This document shows positions 49,253 through 58,622 of a stretch of 64,000 nucleotides of DNA, one piece after another. The DNA comes from Gammaproteobacteria bacterium. GTDB taxonomy: Bacteria > Pseudomonadota > Gammaproteobacteria > Enterobacterales > Aeromonadaceae. The stretch is taken from the NCBI GenBank assembly GCA_018222825.1, contig JAAEZO010000001.1, positions 1 through 64,000 of the forward strand, written 5' to 3'. Within the stretch, counting starts at the first letter, position 1; each line of letters begins with the position of its first letter. Below the pieces are notes generated by a model. It saw only the letters and a program-made list of their open reading frames with translations, did no database searches and was not told the DNA's origin. A program made the translations under genes and the position numbers.

Positions 49253-50106
49253 GGCGCCGTTCTCTGGTATCGGGACCCGACAGCGCCGGACTGGATCGCT
49301 GGCTGGTGTCCTATGCGGATTACATGACGCTGGTGTTTGCGTTGTTTGTGGTGCTGTATGCCATTCATGCCAGCAAGACCGAGCTGCAGCAACCCATGCT
49401 GGATGGCATGCAGCAGGCGCTGGTGCGCCTGAACGGCGAGGCTCTACCCGCTCAGGCGGCGGTCACTCATATAGCGGTTGCTGCCGAGTCTGCCGCCGTC
49501 GGAACCGGCGTCCAGCCTCCGTCGCAGGCGACCAGCCTGGCCCGGCTGCAAGCCGAACTGGAGCTGCAGCTGGCGCCGTTGCTGGAACAACAGCTGGTCG
49601 AACTGGAAAACGACGGCGACTGGCTGACCCTGAGTTTTGACGGCAAGCTGCTGTTCGCCAGCGGCAGTGCCTTGCTGGGAGGCAATGGCGAGCCGGTACT
49701 GAGCACCCTGATCCCGGTGCTGGCCCCGGTTGATCATTTTATTCGGGTTCGTGGCTATGCCGACAACCTGCCGGTCAGCAACGAATTATATGCCTCCAAC
49801 TGGCAGCTCTCTGCCGAACGGGCGCGGGTGGTACTGGAATGGTTGCTGCATCGTGGCATCGAGGCCCCACGACTGGCACTGGAAGCATTCGGCGAATTCC
49901 ATCCTCGGGAGCAGCAACTGGGCGAGCGGGGGCGGGCACCTAACCGGCGGGTCGAAATTGCCATTTCGGCACAGCGCTGGCAACCCAGACCGGCCTTGCC
50001 GTCACGGCCGCTGAACACGGAGCAGAGCCAGGCGTTGCGGGTCTATGAGCTGCCCGGTGGTGGCATACGAATCGGCACATCAACACAAGACGGGGCGAAC
50101 CAGTGA
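49249..50106 (+). CDS. motD: MotB/MotD-type OmpA-domain stator protein
   Basis: WLVSYADYMTLVFALFVVLYA with the ion-binding Asp; OmpA-like C-terminus VRGYADNLPVSNELYASNWQLSAERARVVLEWLL. Confidence 0.88.
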   Translation: MRRRSLVSGPDSAGLDRWLVSYADYMTLVFALFVVLYAIHASKTELQQPMLDGMQQALVRLNGEALPAQAAVTHIAVAAESAAVGTGVQPPSQATSLARLQAELELQLAPLLEQQLVELENDGDWLTLSFDGKLLFASGSALLGGNGEPVLSTLIPVLAPVDHFIRVRGYADNLPVSNELYASNWQLSAERARVVLEWLLHRGIEAPRLALEAFGEFHPREQQLGERGRAPNRRVEIAISAQRWQPRPALPSRPLNTEQSQALRVYELPGGGIRIGTSTQDGANQ

Positions 50107-50888
50107 TTGTCTGGACAGTAGCAAATCAGAAAGGCGGGGTCGGTAAAACCACCACAGTCGTGGCGCTCGCCGGTTTGCTGGCCCAGCGCAACAAGCGGGT
50201 GCTGCTGATCGACACCGATCCTCATGGCTCCCTGACCTCCTATTTCAATTATGATATGGACACCTTGCCGCACACCTTGTTCGATCTGTTTCAGGCCGAA
50301 CGACCGACCCGAGCACTGTTCGAGCAGGTGGCACTGAAAACCGGCTTCGATGGCCTGACGCTGCTGCCGGCGTCAATCTCGCTGGCGACGCTGGAACGTA
50401 CCTCCAGCAGTCGCGAAGGCATGGGGCTGGTGCTGAAGCGTCTGCTGGCCGAGTTGCAGCATGACTTTGACGTGGTGATTATCGACTGCCCACCGGTGCT
50501 GGGGGTGATGATGGTCAATGCGCTGGCCGCCTGTGATCGCATTCTGGTCCCGGTGCAGACCGAGTTTCTGGCCATCAAGGGGCTGGAGCGGATGGTCAGC
50601 ACCTTTAAACTGATGCACAGGGCCAGAAAAGACGGCTTCAACTATACGGTGGTGCCCACCATGTACGATCAGCGCACCCGGGCCTCGGTACAGAGCCTGG
50701 ACAGCCTGAAACAACAGTACGGCGAGCGGCTCTGGCCGGCGGTGATTCCGGTAGACACCAAGTTTCGCGATGCCAGCCTGCGGCACGAACCGCCCTCTTA
50801 TTTCGCCAAGGGCAGCCGGGGCGTCTTTGCCTACCAGACGCTGTTGCGTTACCTGTGGCAGCTTGATGGCGTGGAGACGGCATTATGA
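50103..50888 (+). CDS. ParA/Soj-family ATPase (ParC-like chemotaxis localisation protein)
   Basis: GTG start; TVANQKGGVGKTTTVVALAGLL; between stator genes and CheW-like genes. Confidence 0.88.
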   Translation: MIVWTVANQKGGVGKTTTVVALAGLLAQRNKRVLLIDTDPHGSLTSYFNYDMDTLPHTLFDLFQAERPTRALFEQVALKTGFDGLTLLPASISLATLERTSSSREGMGLVLKRLLAELQHDFDVVIIDCPPVLGVMMVNALAACDRILVPVQTEFLAIKGLERMVSTFKLMHRARKDGFNYTVVPTMYDQRTRASVQSLDSLKQQYGERLWPAVIPVDTKFRDASLRHEPPSYFAKGSRGVFAYQTLLRYLWQLDGVETAL

Positions 50889-51733
50889 ATCAACGACACA
50901 CAGACGCGCTCGACGATTATTTCGGTGCCCTGCTGGAAGAACCTTCTTCGGCATCCTTGCCAACGCCGGTTGCCCCGACGGCGATCTTTGTCGATCCGGC
51001 CGAAGAGGAGCGACGCCAGGGGCTGGAAACCTTGCTGGCTCGGGTTGCCGAGCTGAAGGAAGAAGAAAGTCTGCCGCCGGTCGAACTTATGGCGCCCGAA
51101 CCAGCGCTGAAAGTGACACCCAAGCCGGCACCGGCGATTGAAACCAGAATAGAGCCGACCCCGGTGGCCATTCCCGAACCGGTCATTCCTGAACCGAGCA
51201 TGGTTGAACCGACTCCGGTGGCAACCGTTGAACCCGAGCCGACGCCCGTGGCTGCCGAGACACCGGCCGCCGTTGAATGGCGCAACATGGACACCGAAAA
51301 CAGCTTTCAGGCGTTGTTTTTCGAGGTGGCGGGTATGACCTTTGCGGTACCGCTGACTCACCTGGGGGGCATTTATCAGATGACCAAACTGACCAGTCTG
51401 TTCGGCAAGCCAGACTGGTTTTCCGGTGTGCTGACAGAGCGTGAACGCCAGCTGTATGTGGTGGATACCGCGCGCTGGGCCATGCCCGGCCACCAGGCAC
51501 AAGAACAATACCAGTACCTGGTAACCCTGGGTGAAAGCAACTGGGGGCTGGGTTGCCATCAGTTGAAAGGCACGGCCCTGCTGACGCGGGATCAGGTGAA
51601 ATGGCGTGCCACGCCGGGCGCGCGGCCCTGGCTGGCGGGCATGGTAAAAGAAAAAATGTGCGCTCTGCTCCATGTGGATGCCTTGATTGGGCTGCTGGAG
51701 CAGGGTAAGAATATCGACGGACAACAAGTCTGA
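50885..51733 (+). CDS. CheW-domain protein with Pro/Glu-rich N-terminus (ParP-like)
   Basis: Acidic/proline linker then CheW-like domain (FQALFFEVAGMTFAVPLTHLGGIYQMTKLTSLFGKPDWFSGVLTERERQLYVVDTARW). Confidence 0.82.
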   Translation: MNQRHTDALDDYFGALLEEPSSASLPTPVAPTAIFVDPAEEERRQGLETLLARVAELKEEESLPPVELMAPEPALKVTPKPAPAIETRIEPTPVAIPEPVIPEPSMVEPTPVATVEPEPTPVAAETPAAVEWRNMDTENSFQALFFEVAGMTFAVPLTHLGGIYQMTKLTSLFGKPDWFSGVLTERERQLYVVDTARWAMPGHQAQEQYQYLVTLGESNWGLGCHQLKGTALLTRDQVKWRATPGARPWLAGMVKEKMCALLHVDALIGLLEQGKNIDGQQV

Positions 51734-51752
51734 GCAGGCATAAGGGTAATCT

Positions 51753-52241
51753 ATGAACAGTCATCGCAATGTAGTTGAAAATCTGGCCGAAGGTGAGGTG
51801 TTGCAGTGGGTCACTTTCCGCCTTGATAACGAGACCTACGGCATCAATGTCATGCAGGTGCAGGAAGTGCTGCGCTATAGCGACATTGCGCCGGTACCGG
51901 GTGCGCCGAATTATGTACTGGGCATCGTGAACCTGCGCGGTAATGTGGTGACGGTACTCGATACCCGCCTGCGATTTGGTCTGCCCTCGGCGGAGCTTAC
52001 CGACAACAGCCGTATCGTGATCATCGAGGCGGAAAAGCAGGTTATCGGCATTCTGGTCGACAGCGTGGCCGAGGTGGTGTATCTCAAGTCGTCCGAGATC
52101 GAAACCGCCCCCAATGTCGGCACCAGCGAAAGCGCCAAGTTTATTCAGGGTGTGTGCAACCGGGAGGAAGAGCTGTTGATTCTGGTGGATCTGGACAAGC
52201 TGCTGTCCGAAGACGAATGGGACGAGTTGGGCCAGCTGTAA
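51753..52241 (+). CDS. cheW: CheW adaptor
   Basis: WVTFRLDNETYGINVMQVQEVLRYSDIAPVPGAPNYVLGIVNLRGNVVTVLD. Confidence 0.97.
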   Translation: MNSHRNVVENLAEGEVLQWVTFRLDNETYGINVMQVQEVLRYSDIAPVPGAPNYVLGIVNLRGNVVTVLDTRLRFGLPSAELTDNSRIVIIEAEKQVIGILVDSVAEVVYLKSSEIETAPNVGTSESAKFIQGVCNREEELLILVDLDKLLSEDEWDELGQL

Positions 52242-52645
52242 TGTGGTTACAGCCCGCCTTTATTCTGGCGCTGCTGGCGCTGATGCTGGCCATGATCGCC
52301 CTGCTGGTGTCCTGGTCGATGTGGCGTCAGAGTCAGCGCAAGCTGGAGGCCATGAGCCGCTTGATGCGTGAACTGACTCGTACCCGCGACAGCTATCGCA
52401 AGCAGATAGACGAGCTGCAGGCGGCCAATATCGGTCTCGGCAACAAGGTGACCGAGTTGCACCGTCAGCTGGGGCAGCTAAGCGAACAACAGCAGGAGCT
52501 GGCGCTGAAGGATCCGCAGGGCAAGCTATACAGCCGGGCCACCCGCATGGTGCAACTGGGCGCGGATATCGACGAGATCATGGCCGAGTGCGACATGCCG
52601 AGGGCCGAAGCCGAGCTGCTGCTTTCCCTGCACCGCAAACAGTAA
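52241..52645 (+). CDS. DUF2802 membrane protein (FipA-like polar flagellum localisation factor)
   Basis: N-terminal TM MWLQPAFILALLALMLAMIALLVSW, coiled coil, C-terminal MVQLGADIDEIMAECDMPRAEAELLLSLHRK; directly follows cheW. Confidence 0.75.
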   Translation: MWLQPAFILALLALMLAMIALLVSWSMWRQSQRKLEAMSRLMRELTRTRDSYRKQIDELQAANIGLGNKVTELHRQLGQLSEQQQELALKDPQGKLYSRATRMVQLGADIDEIMAECDMPRAEAELLLSLHRKQ

Positions 52646-52777
52646 CGCTGCTCGCCGTTTCGTCTGTAGCCACCTTGCTTCAGCGCAATAAATCATGAGA
52701 TTTTGCCCTTCACCGGGTGAAACTGAGGCCATTATGGGTGCCATGTGCTAGACTGGCGCCCATTTTAATGGTCTGAA

Positions 52778-53422
52778 TTGTCAACTATTATGCTTGAAGC
52801 CAGAGCCTTGACCTGTGTCCGTGAAGAACGAACCTTGTTCAGTGAGTTATCGCTGAAGGTGGCGCCCGGCGAGCTGGTGCAGGTGGCCGGCCCCAACGGG
52901 GTCGGTAAAACCAGTCTGCTGCGCTTGCTGGCCGGCCTGTCGCGGCCTTACGGCGGCGAGGTGCACTGGCAGGGCGAGAACATAGAGCAGCACAGAGACG
53001 ATTATCATCAGGATCTGCTCTATCTCGGCCATCAGGCCGGTATCAAACACGAACTGACCGCCTTCGAGAATCTGGCTTTCTTCCGCCGTATGCACCATGC
53101 CGACAGTAACGCCAATCTGTGGGACGTACTGGCGATGGTGGGACTGGCGGGGCTTGAAGATCAAACGGCCGGTCAACTCTCTGCCGGCCAGAAACGGCGG
53201 GTGGCACTGGCCCGGCTGTGGCTAGGGGGGCCTCGGCTGTGGATCCTCGATGAGCCTTTCACCGCCATCGACAAGCACGGCGTCAAAGTGCTGGAACAGC
53301 TGCTGCTGGATCATACCGATGCCGGCGGCATGGCATTGATCACCACCCATCAGGATTTATCCCTCTGTGCCGACCGGGCACGCATTCTGCAGCTAACCCC
53401 TTATCAGGAGGAGCTGACATGA
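52778..53422 (+). CDS. ccmA: CcmA heme exporter ATPase
   Basis: GPNGVGKTSLLRLLAGL; LSAGQKRRVALARL. Start TTG 52778 or ATG 52790. Confidence 0.96.
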   Translation: MSTIMLEARALTCVREERTLFSELSLKVAPGELVQVAGPNGVGKTSLLRLLAGLSRPYGGEVHWQGENIEQHRDDYHQDLLYLGHQAGIKHELTAFENLAFFRRMHHADSNANLWDVLAMVGLAGLEDQTAGQLSAGQKRRVALARLWLGGPRLWILDEPFTAIDKHGVKVLEQLLLDHTDAGGMALITTHQDLSLCADRARILQLTPYQEELT

Positions 53423-54087
53423 TCTCCATGTTTACCGGAGTACTGCGCCGCGAGCTGGTGTCGGCCCTGCGTCGGCGCGCCGATATTCTCAACCCGCTGT
53501 GGTTTTTCGTTATCGTCATTACCCTGTTTCCGTTGGGCATAGGCCCTGAACCGACCCTGCTGGCGCGTATCGCCCCCGGTATCGTGTGGGTGGCGGCGCT
53601 GTTGTCGTCATTGCTGGCACTGGAGCGATTGTTCAGAGACGATTTTATCGACGGCACCCTGGAACAATTAATGCTGATGCCCTGTCCTTTAGGGGTACTG
53701 GTATTGGCCAAGGTGTTGGCGCACTGGTTGCTGACCGGCCTGCCGCTGCTGCTGTTGTCACCGCTGGTGGCGGTATTGCTCAGCCTGGACATGGTGGGCT
53801 TTCAGGCCGTGTTCCTGACCCTGTTGCTGGGCACGCCGATCCTGAGTCTGCTCGGCGCCATCGGCGTGGCACTCACCGTGGGCATCGGCAAGGGGGGCGT
53901 GCTGTTGAGTCTGCTGACGCTGCCGCTGTATATTCCGGTGCTGATTTTTGCCACCTCGGCCATCGAGGCGGCGAGTCTGGGAGTCGCCTATGATGGTCAG
54001 CTGGCGATTCTGGCGGCCATGCTGGTGGGCAGCATTACCCTGGCACCTTTTGCCATCGCTTCTGCGCTGAGAGTGAGTGTTAACTGA
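53419..54087 (+). CDS. ccmB: CcmB heme exporter permease
   Basis: Polytopic 222 aa; FRDDFIDGTLEQLMLMPCPLGVLVLAKVLAHWL. Confidence 0.97.
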   Translation: MISMFTGVLRRELVSALRRRADILNPLWFFVIVITLFPLGIGPEPTLLARIAPGIVWVAALLSSLLALERLFRDDFIDGTLEQLMLMPCPLGVLVLAKVLAHWLLTGLPLLLLSPLVAVLLSLDMVGFQAVFLTLLLGTPILSLLGAIGVALTVGIGKGGVLLSLLTLPLYIPVLIFATSAIEAASLGVAYDGQLAILAAMLVGSITLAPFAIASALRVSVN

Positions 54088-54215
54088 TGGACGTCAAGTT
54101 GTTTTGAATGACGAATTTGGGATATCTTATGCCCCTGTACATCCGTTTTTTTGTGAACAATTTGTGACGTTTTTACAACGTTTCCTATAACAACGCGTAA
54201 TACAAAAAAAGGTCT

Positions 54216-54971
54216 GTGAGCAACATGTGGAAATGGTTACATCCCTATGCCAAGCCAGAGCAAGCCTATCGGCTCGCCGGTCTCTGGCTCCCCTGGTTTG
54301 CCGTGTTCAGCGTGGTGTCCTTTGTCATCGGTCTGGTCTGGGGACTGGCCTTTGCACCGGCGGATTATCAGCAAGGCGACTCCTTCCGTATCATCTACAT
54401 TCATGTGCCCGCCGCCATTCTCTCCATGGGCGCCTATTCCTCGATGGCGATTGCCGCCTTCATCGGCCTGGTGTGGCAGATCAAGACCGCCGACATGGCG
54501 GTGGCTGCCATCGCACCGGTGGGCGCCGTATTCACCGCCATCGCACTCTTTACCGGCGCCGCCTGGGGCAAGCCGATGTGGGGCGCCTGGTGGGTATGGG
54601 ATGCTCGCCTGACCTCCGAACTGATTCTGCTGTTCCTCTATCTGGGCGTGATCGCGCTCTATAACGCCATTTCCGACAAGGTGCTGGCCGGCCGTGCCGC
54701 CGGTATTCTGGCGCTGGTGGGGGTGATCAACCTGCCCATCATTCATTATTCGGTAGAGTGGTGGAATACCCTGCATCAGGGGGCCAGCATCACCAAATTC
54801 GACCGGCCGTCCATTTCCAACGACATGCTCTGGCCGCTGTTGATCATGATACTGGCCTTCAGCTGTTTTCTGGGCGCGCTGACCCTGATGCGGCTGCGCA
54901 ACGAATTGATCCGGCGCGAGTCCCATCGTCCCTGGGTACTGAAGCTGGCGGAGGAACAGGATGAAATTTGA
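54216..54971 (+). CDS. ccmC: CcmC heme transporter
   Basis: WWD-like motif WGAWWVWDARLTSELIL. Confidence 0.97.
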   Translation: MSNMWKWLHPYAKPEQAYRLAGLWLPWFAVFSVVSFVIGLVWGLAFAPADYQQGDSFRIIYIHVPAAILSMGAYSSMAIAAFIGLVWQIKTADMAVAAIAPVGAVFTAIALFTGAAWGKPMWGAWWVWDARLTSELILLFLYLGVIALYNAISDKVLAGRAAGILALVGVINLPIIHYSVEWWNTLHQGASITKFDRPSISNDMLWPLLIMILAFSCFLGALTLMRLRNELIRRESHRPWVLKLAEEQDEI

Positions 54972-55167
54972 TAGCTGGTCCGCATTCTGGGCCATGGGCG
55001 GTTACGGCTTTTATGTGTGGCTGTCTTTTGGTCTGACCATTTTTGTATTGGTGGCGCTGCTGGTCTCGACCATCAGCGCCAAAAAAAGCCTGCTGCGTGC
55101 AGTCAAACAGAAACAGGCCCGGGCGGCCCGTCGTAAAGCCGCCCAGAAGTTGGAGAATACCTTATGA
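54961..55167 (+). CDS. ccmD: CcmD
   Basis: 68 aa single-TM protein between ccmC and ccmE. Confidence 0.9.
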   Translation: MKFDSWSAFWAMGGYGFYVWLSFGLTIFVLVALLVSTISAKKSLLRAVKQKQARAARRKAAQKLENTL

Positions 55168-55658
55168 ACCCTAGGCGTAAAAAGCGCATGGCCCTGCTGC
55201 TGGTGGTGGTGGTCGGGCTGTCGGTAATGACCGGGCTGGTACTCTATGCCCTTCAGCAGAACATCGATCTTTTCTATACCCCTACCGAGCTGGTGCAGGG
55301 TAAGGGTGAAGATAAAATCAAGCCGGAAGTGGGCCAGCGCCTGCGTATCGGCGGCATGGTGGTGCCGGGTTCGGTGAGCCGTGACCAACAAAGCCTCAAG
55401 GTCAGCTTCGATCTGGTGGATGCGGGCGGTGAAGTCATCACCGTTGTTTTCGACGGCATACTGCCGGATCTGTTCCGGGAAGGGCAGGGTATCGTTGCCC
55501 AGGGCCACCTGGACGATGCCCGCACCATCACCGCCTTCGAGGTACTGGCCAAACACGATGAAGAATACATGCCACCGGAAGTGGCTGAAGCGCTCAAGGG
55601 AATCGAGCACGTCAAACCCGAATATTCCCAGGAGCAGCTGAAAGGAAGCCGGTCATGA
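55164..55658 (+). CDS. ccmE: CcmE heme chaperone
   Basis: [13 protein letters not shown] heme-binding motif. Confidence 0.97.
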   Translation: MNPRRKKRMALLLVVVVGLSVMTGLVLYALQQNIDLFYTPTELVQGKGEDKIKPEVGQRLRIGGMVVPGSVSRDQQSLKVSFDLVDAGGEVITVVFDGILPDLFREGQGIVAQGHLDDARTITAFEVLAKHDEEYMPPEVAEALKGIEHVKPEYSQEQLKGSRS

Positions 55659-57610
55659 TCCCTGAAATAGGGCAGTTTGCCCTGATCCTCGCCCTGGCGG
55701 CGAGTTTGATACTCAGTATTTATCCCTTGCTCGGGGCCGTTCGCGGCAACGTCAATATGATGTTGCTGGCGCGGCCACTTTCCTACGCCATGTTGGGTTT
55801 TCTGCTGGTGTCGTTCGGCTGCCTGACCTGGGCCTTTATCGACCACGACTTTACCGTGCGCTATGTGGCCTCCAACTCCAACAGCCTGTTGCCGCTGGAA
55901 TATCGCATCTCCGCGGTGTGGGGCGCCCATGAAGGGTCGCTTTTGCTGTGGGTGCTGACCCTGGCAGGCTGGACTGCGGCCGTGGCCCGTTTCAGCCGGG
56001 CCTTGCCGCTGGATGCGGTGGCGCGGGTACTGAGCGTGATGGGCATGATTGGCGTCGGTTTTCTGCTGTTCGTCATCGTGACCTCCAACCCCTTTGAGCG
56101 TACGCTGCCGTTCTTTCCGGTCGATGGCCGGGATCTGAACCCGCTGCTGCAGGATCCGGGGCTGATTTTCCACCCGCCCATGCTCTACATGGGCTACGTG
56201 GGCTTTTCGGTCGCCTTTGCCTTTGCCATCGCCTCGCTGATGACCGGCAAGCTGGATGCGGCCTGGGCGCGCTGGTCGCGCCCCTGGACCATGGCGGCCT
56301 GGATTTTTCTGACCCTGGGTATCGCATTGGGCTCCTGGTGGGCTTATTACGAACTGGGCTGGGGCGGCTGGTGGTTCTGGGATCCGGTGGAAAATGCCTC
56401 CTTCATGCCCTGGTTGGCCGGTACCGCGCTTATTCACTCGTTGGCGGTGACCGAAAAGCGGGCCACCTTCAAGGCCTGGACGGTACTGCTGGCGATCATG
56501 GCATTTTCCCTGAGCCTGCTGGGTACCTTTCTGGTGCGCTCCGGGGTGCTGGTGTCGGTGCATGCCTTCGCCTCTGATCCGACCCGCGGGCTCTTTATTC
56601 TGGTGTTCCTGATGCTGGTGGTCGGCTGCTCGCTGCTGCTCTATGCCATCAAGGGAGCCGAGGTAAAAAGCCACGGCAAGCACGAACTCGCCAGCCGCGA
56701 AAGCATGTTGCTCGGCAATAACATCATTCTGATGGCCGGACTGATCGTGGTGCTGATTGGTACCTTGCTGCCGCTGGTTCACAAAGAACTGGGTCTGGGT
56801 AGCATTTCGATCGGTGCGCCCTTCTTCAATAGCCTCTATGCCTGGTTGATCATTCCCTTTGCCCTGCTGCTGGGCGCGGGTCCGCTGTTCCGCTGGCGTC
56901 GCCAGAGCATGAAGGAAATCAACGGCAAGCTGCTGTTTGCGGTGGTGGCCAGCGTGGCTATCGGCGCCTTCCTGCCCTGGTATTTTGCCGACAACTTTGA
57001 AGTCTGGGCGGCGGTTGGTCTGGGTCTGGGTGCCTTTATCGTGATCACCAGCCTGCAGGAAACCTGGGTTCGTGCCACCCATCGTCACTCATTCGGGACA
57101 GGGGTACGCAAGCTGGGTAACAGCCACTGGGCCATGTTCCTCGGTCATATCGGCCTGGCGGTGACCATCATCGGCATCAGCTGCACCCAGCTCTACAGCA
57201 TAGAGCGGGATGTGCGTATGGCCGCCGGCGACAGCGTGACCTTTTCCGGTTACACCTTTACCTTCGAGGGCACACAGCAGGCCGACGGCCCCAACTACGA
57301 AGGCTTCAAGGGGGTGATTGGCGTGAGCAAGGACGGCCGCGTGCTGCCGAGTCTCAAGGCGGAAAAGCGGCTCTATCTGGTACAGCGCATGCCGATGACC
57401 GAAGCGGCCATCAGTGCCGGCTTTACCCGGGATCTGTATGCCGCTCTGGGCGAAGAGCTGGATGACGGCGCCTGGGCGGTACGACTCTATTACAAACCCT
57501 TTATTCGCTGGGTCTGGTTCGGAGCCGTGCTGATGGCGATTGCCGGTGTTGTTTCCATGGTCGACAAACGCTACCGCTTCGGTGGTAAAGCCACGCAGGA
57601 GGCCGCATGA
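55655..57610 (+). CDS. ccmF: CcmF heme lyase
   Basis: [29 protein letters not shown]. Confidence 0.98.
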   Translation: MIPEIGQFALILALAASLILSIYPLLGAVRGNVNMMLLARPLSYAMLGFLLVSFGCLTWAFIDHDFTVRYVASNSNSLLPLEYRISAVWGAHEGSLLLWVLTLAGWTAAVARFSRALPLDAVARVLSVMGMIGVGFLLFVIVTSNPFERTLPFFPVDGRDLNPLLQDPGLIFHPPMLYMGYVGFSVAFAFAIASLMTGKLDAAWARWSRPWTMAAWIFLTLGIALGSWWAYYELGWGGWWFWDPVENASFMPWLAGTALIHSLAVTEKRATFKAWTVLLAIMAFSLSLLGTFLVRSGVLVSVHAFASDPTRGLFILVFLMLVVGCSLLLYAIKGAEVKSHGKHELASRESMLLGNNIILMAGLIVVLIGTLLPLVHKELGLGSISIGAPFFNSLYAWLIIPFALLLGAGPLFRWRRQSMKEINGKLLFAVVASVAIGAFLPWYFADNFEVWAAVGLGLGAFIVITSLQETWVRATHRHSFGTGVRKLGNSHWAMFLGHIGLAVTIIGISCTQLYSIERDVRMAAGDSVTFSGYTFTFEGTQQADGPNYEGFKGVIGVSKDGRVLPSLKAEKRLYLVQRMPMTEAAISAGFTRDLYAALGEELDDGAWAVRLYYKPFIRWVWFGAVLMAIAGVVSMVDKRYRFGGKATQEAA

Positions 57611-58140
57611 ATCGCCGCGTCCTGATCCTGTCCATCCCCCTGCTGATTTTTCTGGGGGGCTGCATTTTCCTGTACAAGGGGCTGTTTTCCGACCCGCGCA
57701 AGCTGGAATCGGTGCTGCTGGATCAGCCGGTGCCGGAATTTGCCCTGACCTCGTTGCAGAATCCGGAGCAGCAGTTCAACCGGGATATCTTTACCGGCCA
57801 GCCCATGCTGCTCAATGTCTGGGCTACCTGGTGCCCGACCTGTTATGCCGAACATGAATACCTCAACGAGCTGAAGGCCAAAGAGGGTATCTACATCGTC
57901 GGCATGAACTACAAGGACGAACGGGAAAAGGCGCTGCGCTGGTTGAAGAACCTGGGCAACCCCTATGCCATCGACCTGTATGACCCTCGTGGCATGCTGG
58001 GACTGGATCTGGGCGTTTACGGTGCACCCGAAACCTTTCTCATCGACAGCCAGGGGGTGATTCGTTACCGCCATGTGGGCGATGTGAACGAGCAGGTATG
58101 GCAGCAAACCCTGAAACCGATTTTTGAGCGAATGGAGTAA
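57607..58140 (+). CDS. ccmG: CcmG/DsbE thiol:disulfide oxidoreductase
   Basis: NVWATWCPTCYAEH thioredoxin motif. Confidence 0.95.
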   Translation: MNRRVLILSIPLLIFLGGCIFLYKGLFSDPRKLESVLLDQPVPEFALTSLQNPEQQFNRDIFTGQPMLLNVWATWCPTCYAEHEYLNELKAKEGIYIVGMNYKDEREKALRWLKNLGNPYAIDLYDPRGMLGLDLGVYGAPETFLIDSQGVIRYRHVGDVNEQVWQQTLKPIFERME

Positions 58141-58144
58141 AGCG

Positions 58145-58621
58145 ATGCGTTTATGCTCTGTGCTGATATTGCTGGCGGGGCTTTGGCTGCCGCCGGCCAT
58201 GGCCGCCATTGATGTTTACGAGTTCGACTCTCCCCAGCAGGAAGAGACCTTCCGCGAGCTGACCCGGGAGTTGCGCTGCCCCAAATGCCAGAACCAGGAT
58301 ATTGCCGACTCCAACGCCGAGCTGGCCAAGGATCTGCGCGAAAAGACCTACACCATGTTGCGCGAGGGCAGCAGCAAGAAAGAAATCATCGATTTCATGG
58401 TGGCTCGCTACGGCAACTTTATTCTCTACAAGCCGCCGGTAATGGCATCGACCCTGATCCTGTGGCTCGGCCCCGTGCTGGTGATGCTGCTGGGACTGGT
58501 GATCGTGCTGGTACGAACGCGAAAAAAATCGCGAAATAGCCCGAATGGTGCCGATAGCGCCTTGAGTGAGCAAGAACAACGGCGCCTGGCCGAACTGCTG
58601 AACAAAGACAAAGAGAGCTGA
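58145..58621 (+). CDS. ccmH: CcmH
   Basis: ELRCPKCQNQDIADSNAELAKDLR. Start MRLCSV at 58145 preferred over the ORF-track start. Confidence 0.95.
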   Translation: MRLCSVLILLAGLWLPPAMAAIDVYEFDSPQQEETFRELTRELRCPKCQNQDIADSNAELAKDLREKTYTMLREGSSKKEIIDFMVARYGNFILYKPPVMASTLILWLGPVLVMLLGLVIVLVRTRKKSRNSPNGADSALSEQEQRRLAELLNKDKES

Positions 58622-58622
58622 T

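Noticed and set aside
51100-51290. EPTPVA-type repeats in the ParP-like protein
   Set aside because: Low-complexity proline/acidic linkers are usual in this protein type; no sharp repeat unit.
55274-57088. 604-aa minus-strand ORF antisense to ccmF, plus other long antisense ORFs (27257-28666, 40669-42153, 46050-47339, 29558-30592, 11085-12119)
   Set aside because: Gly/His/Gln-rich translations with no domain logic, each mirrored by an unambiguous conserved gene on the plus strand; typical GC-rich antisense artefacts.
57640-57663. Lipobox-like LGGC in the CcmG N-terminus
   Set aside because: CcmG is normally TM-anchored and the Cys lies inside the hydrophobic anchor; insufficient support for lipidation.
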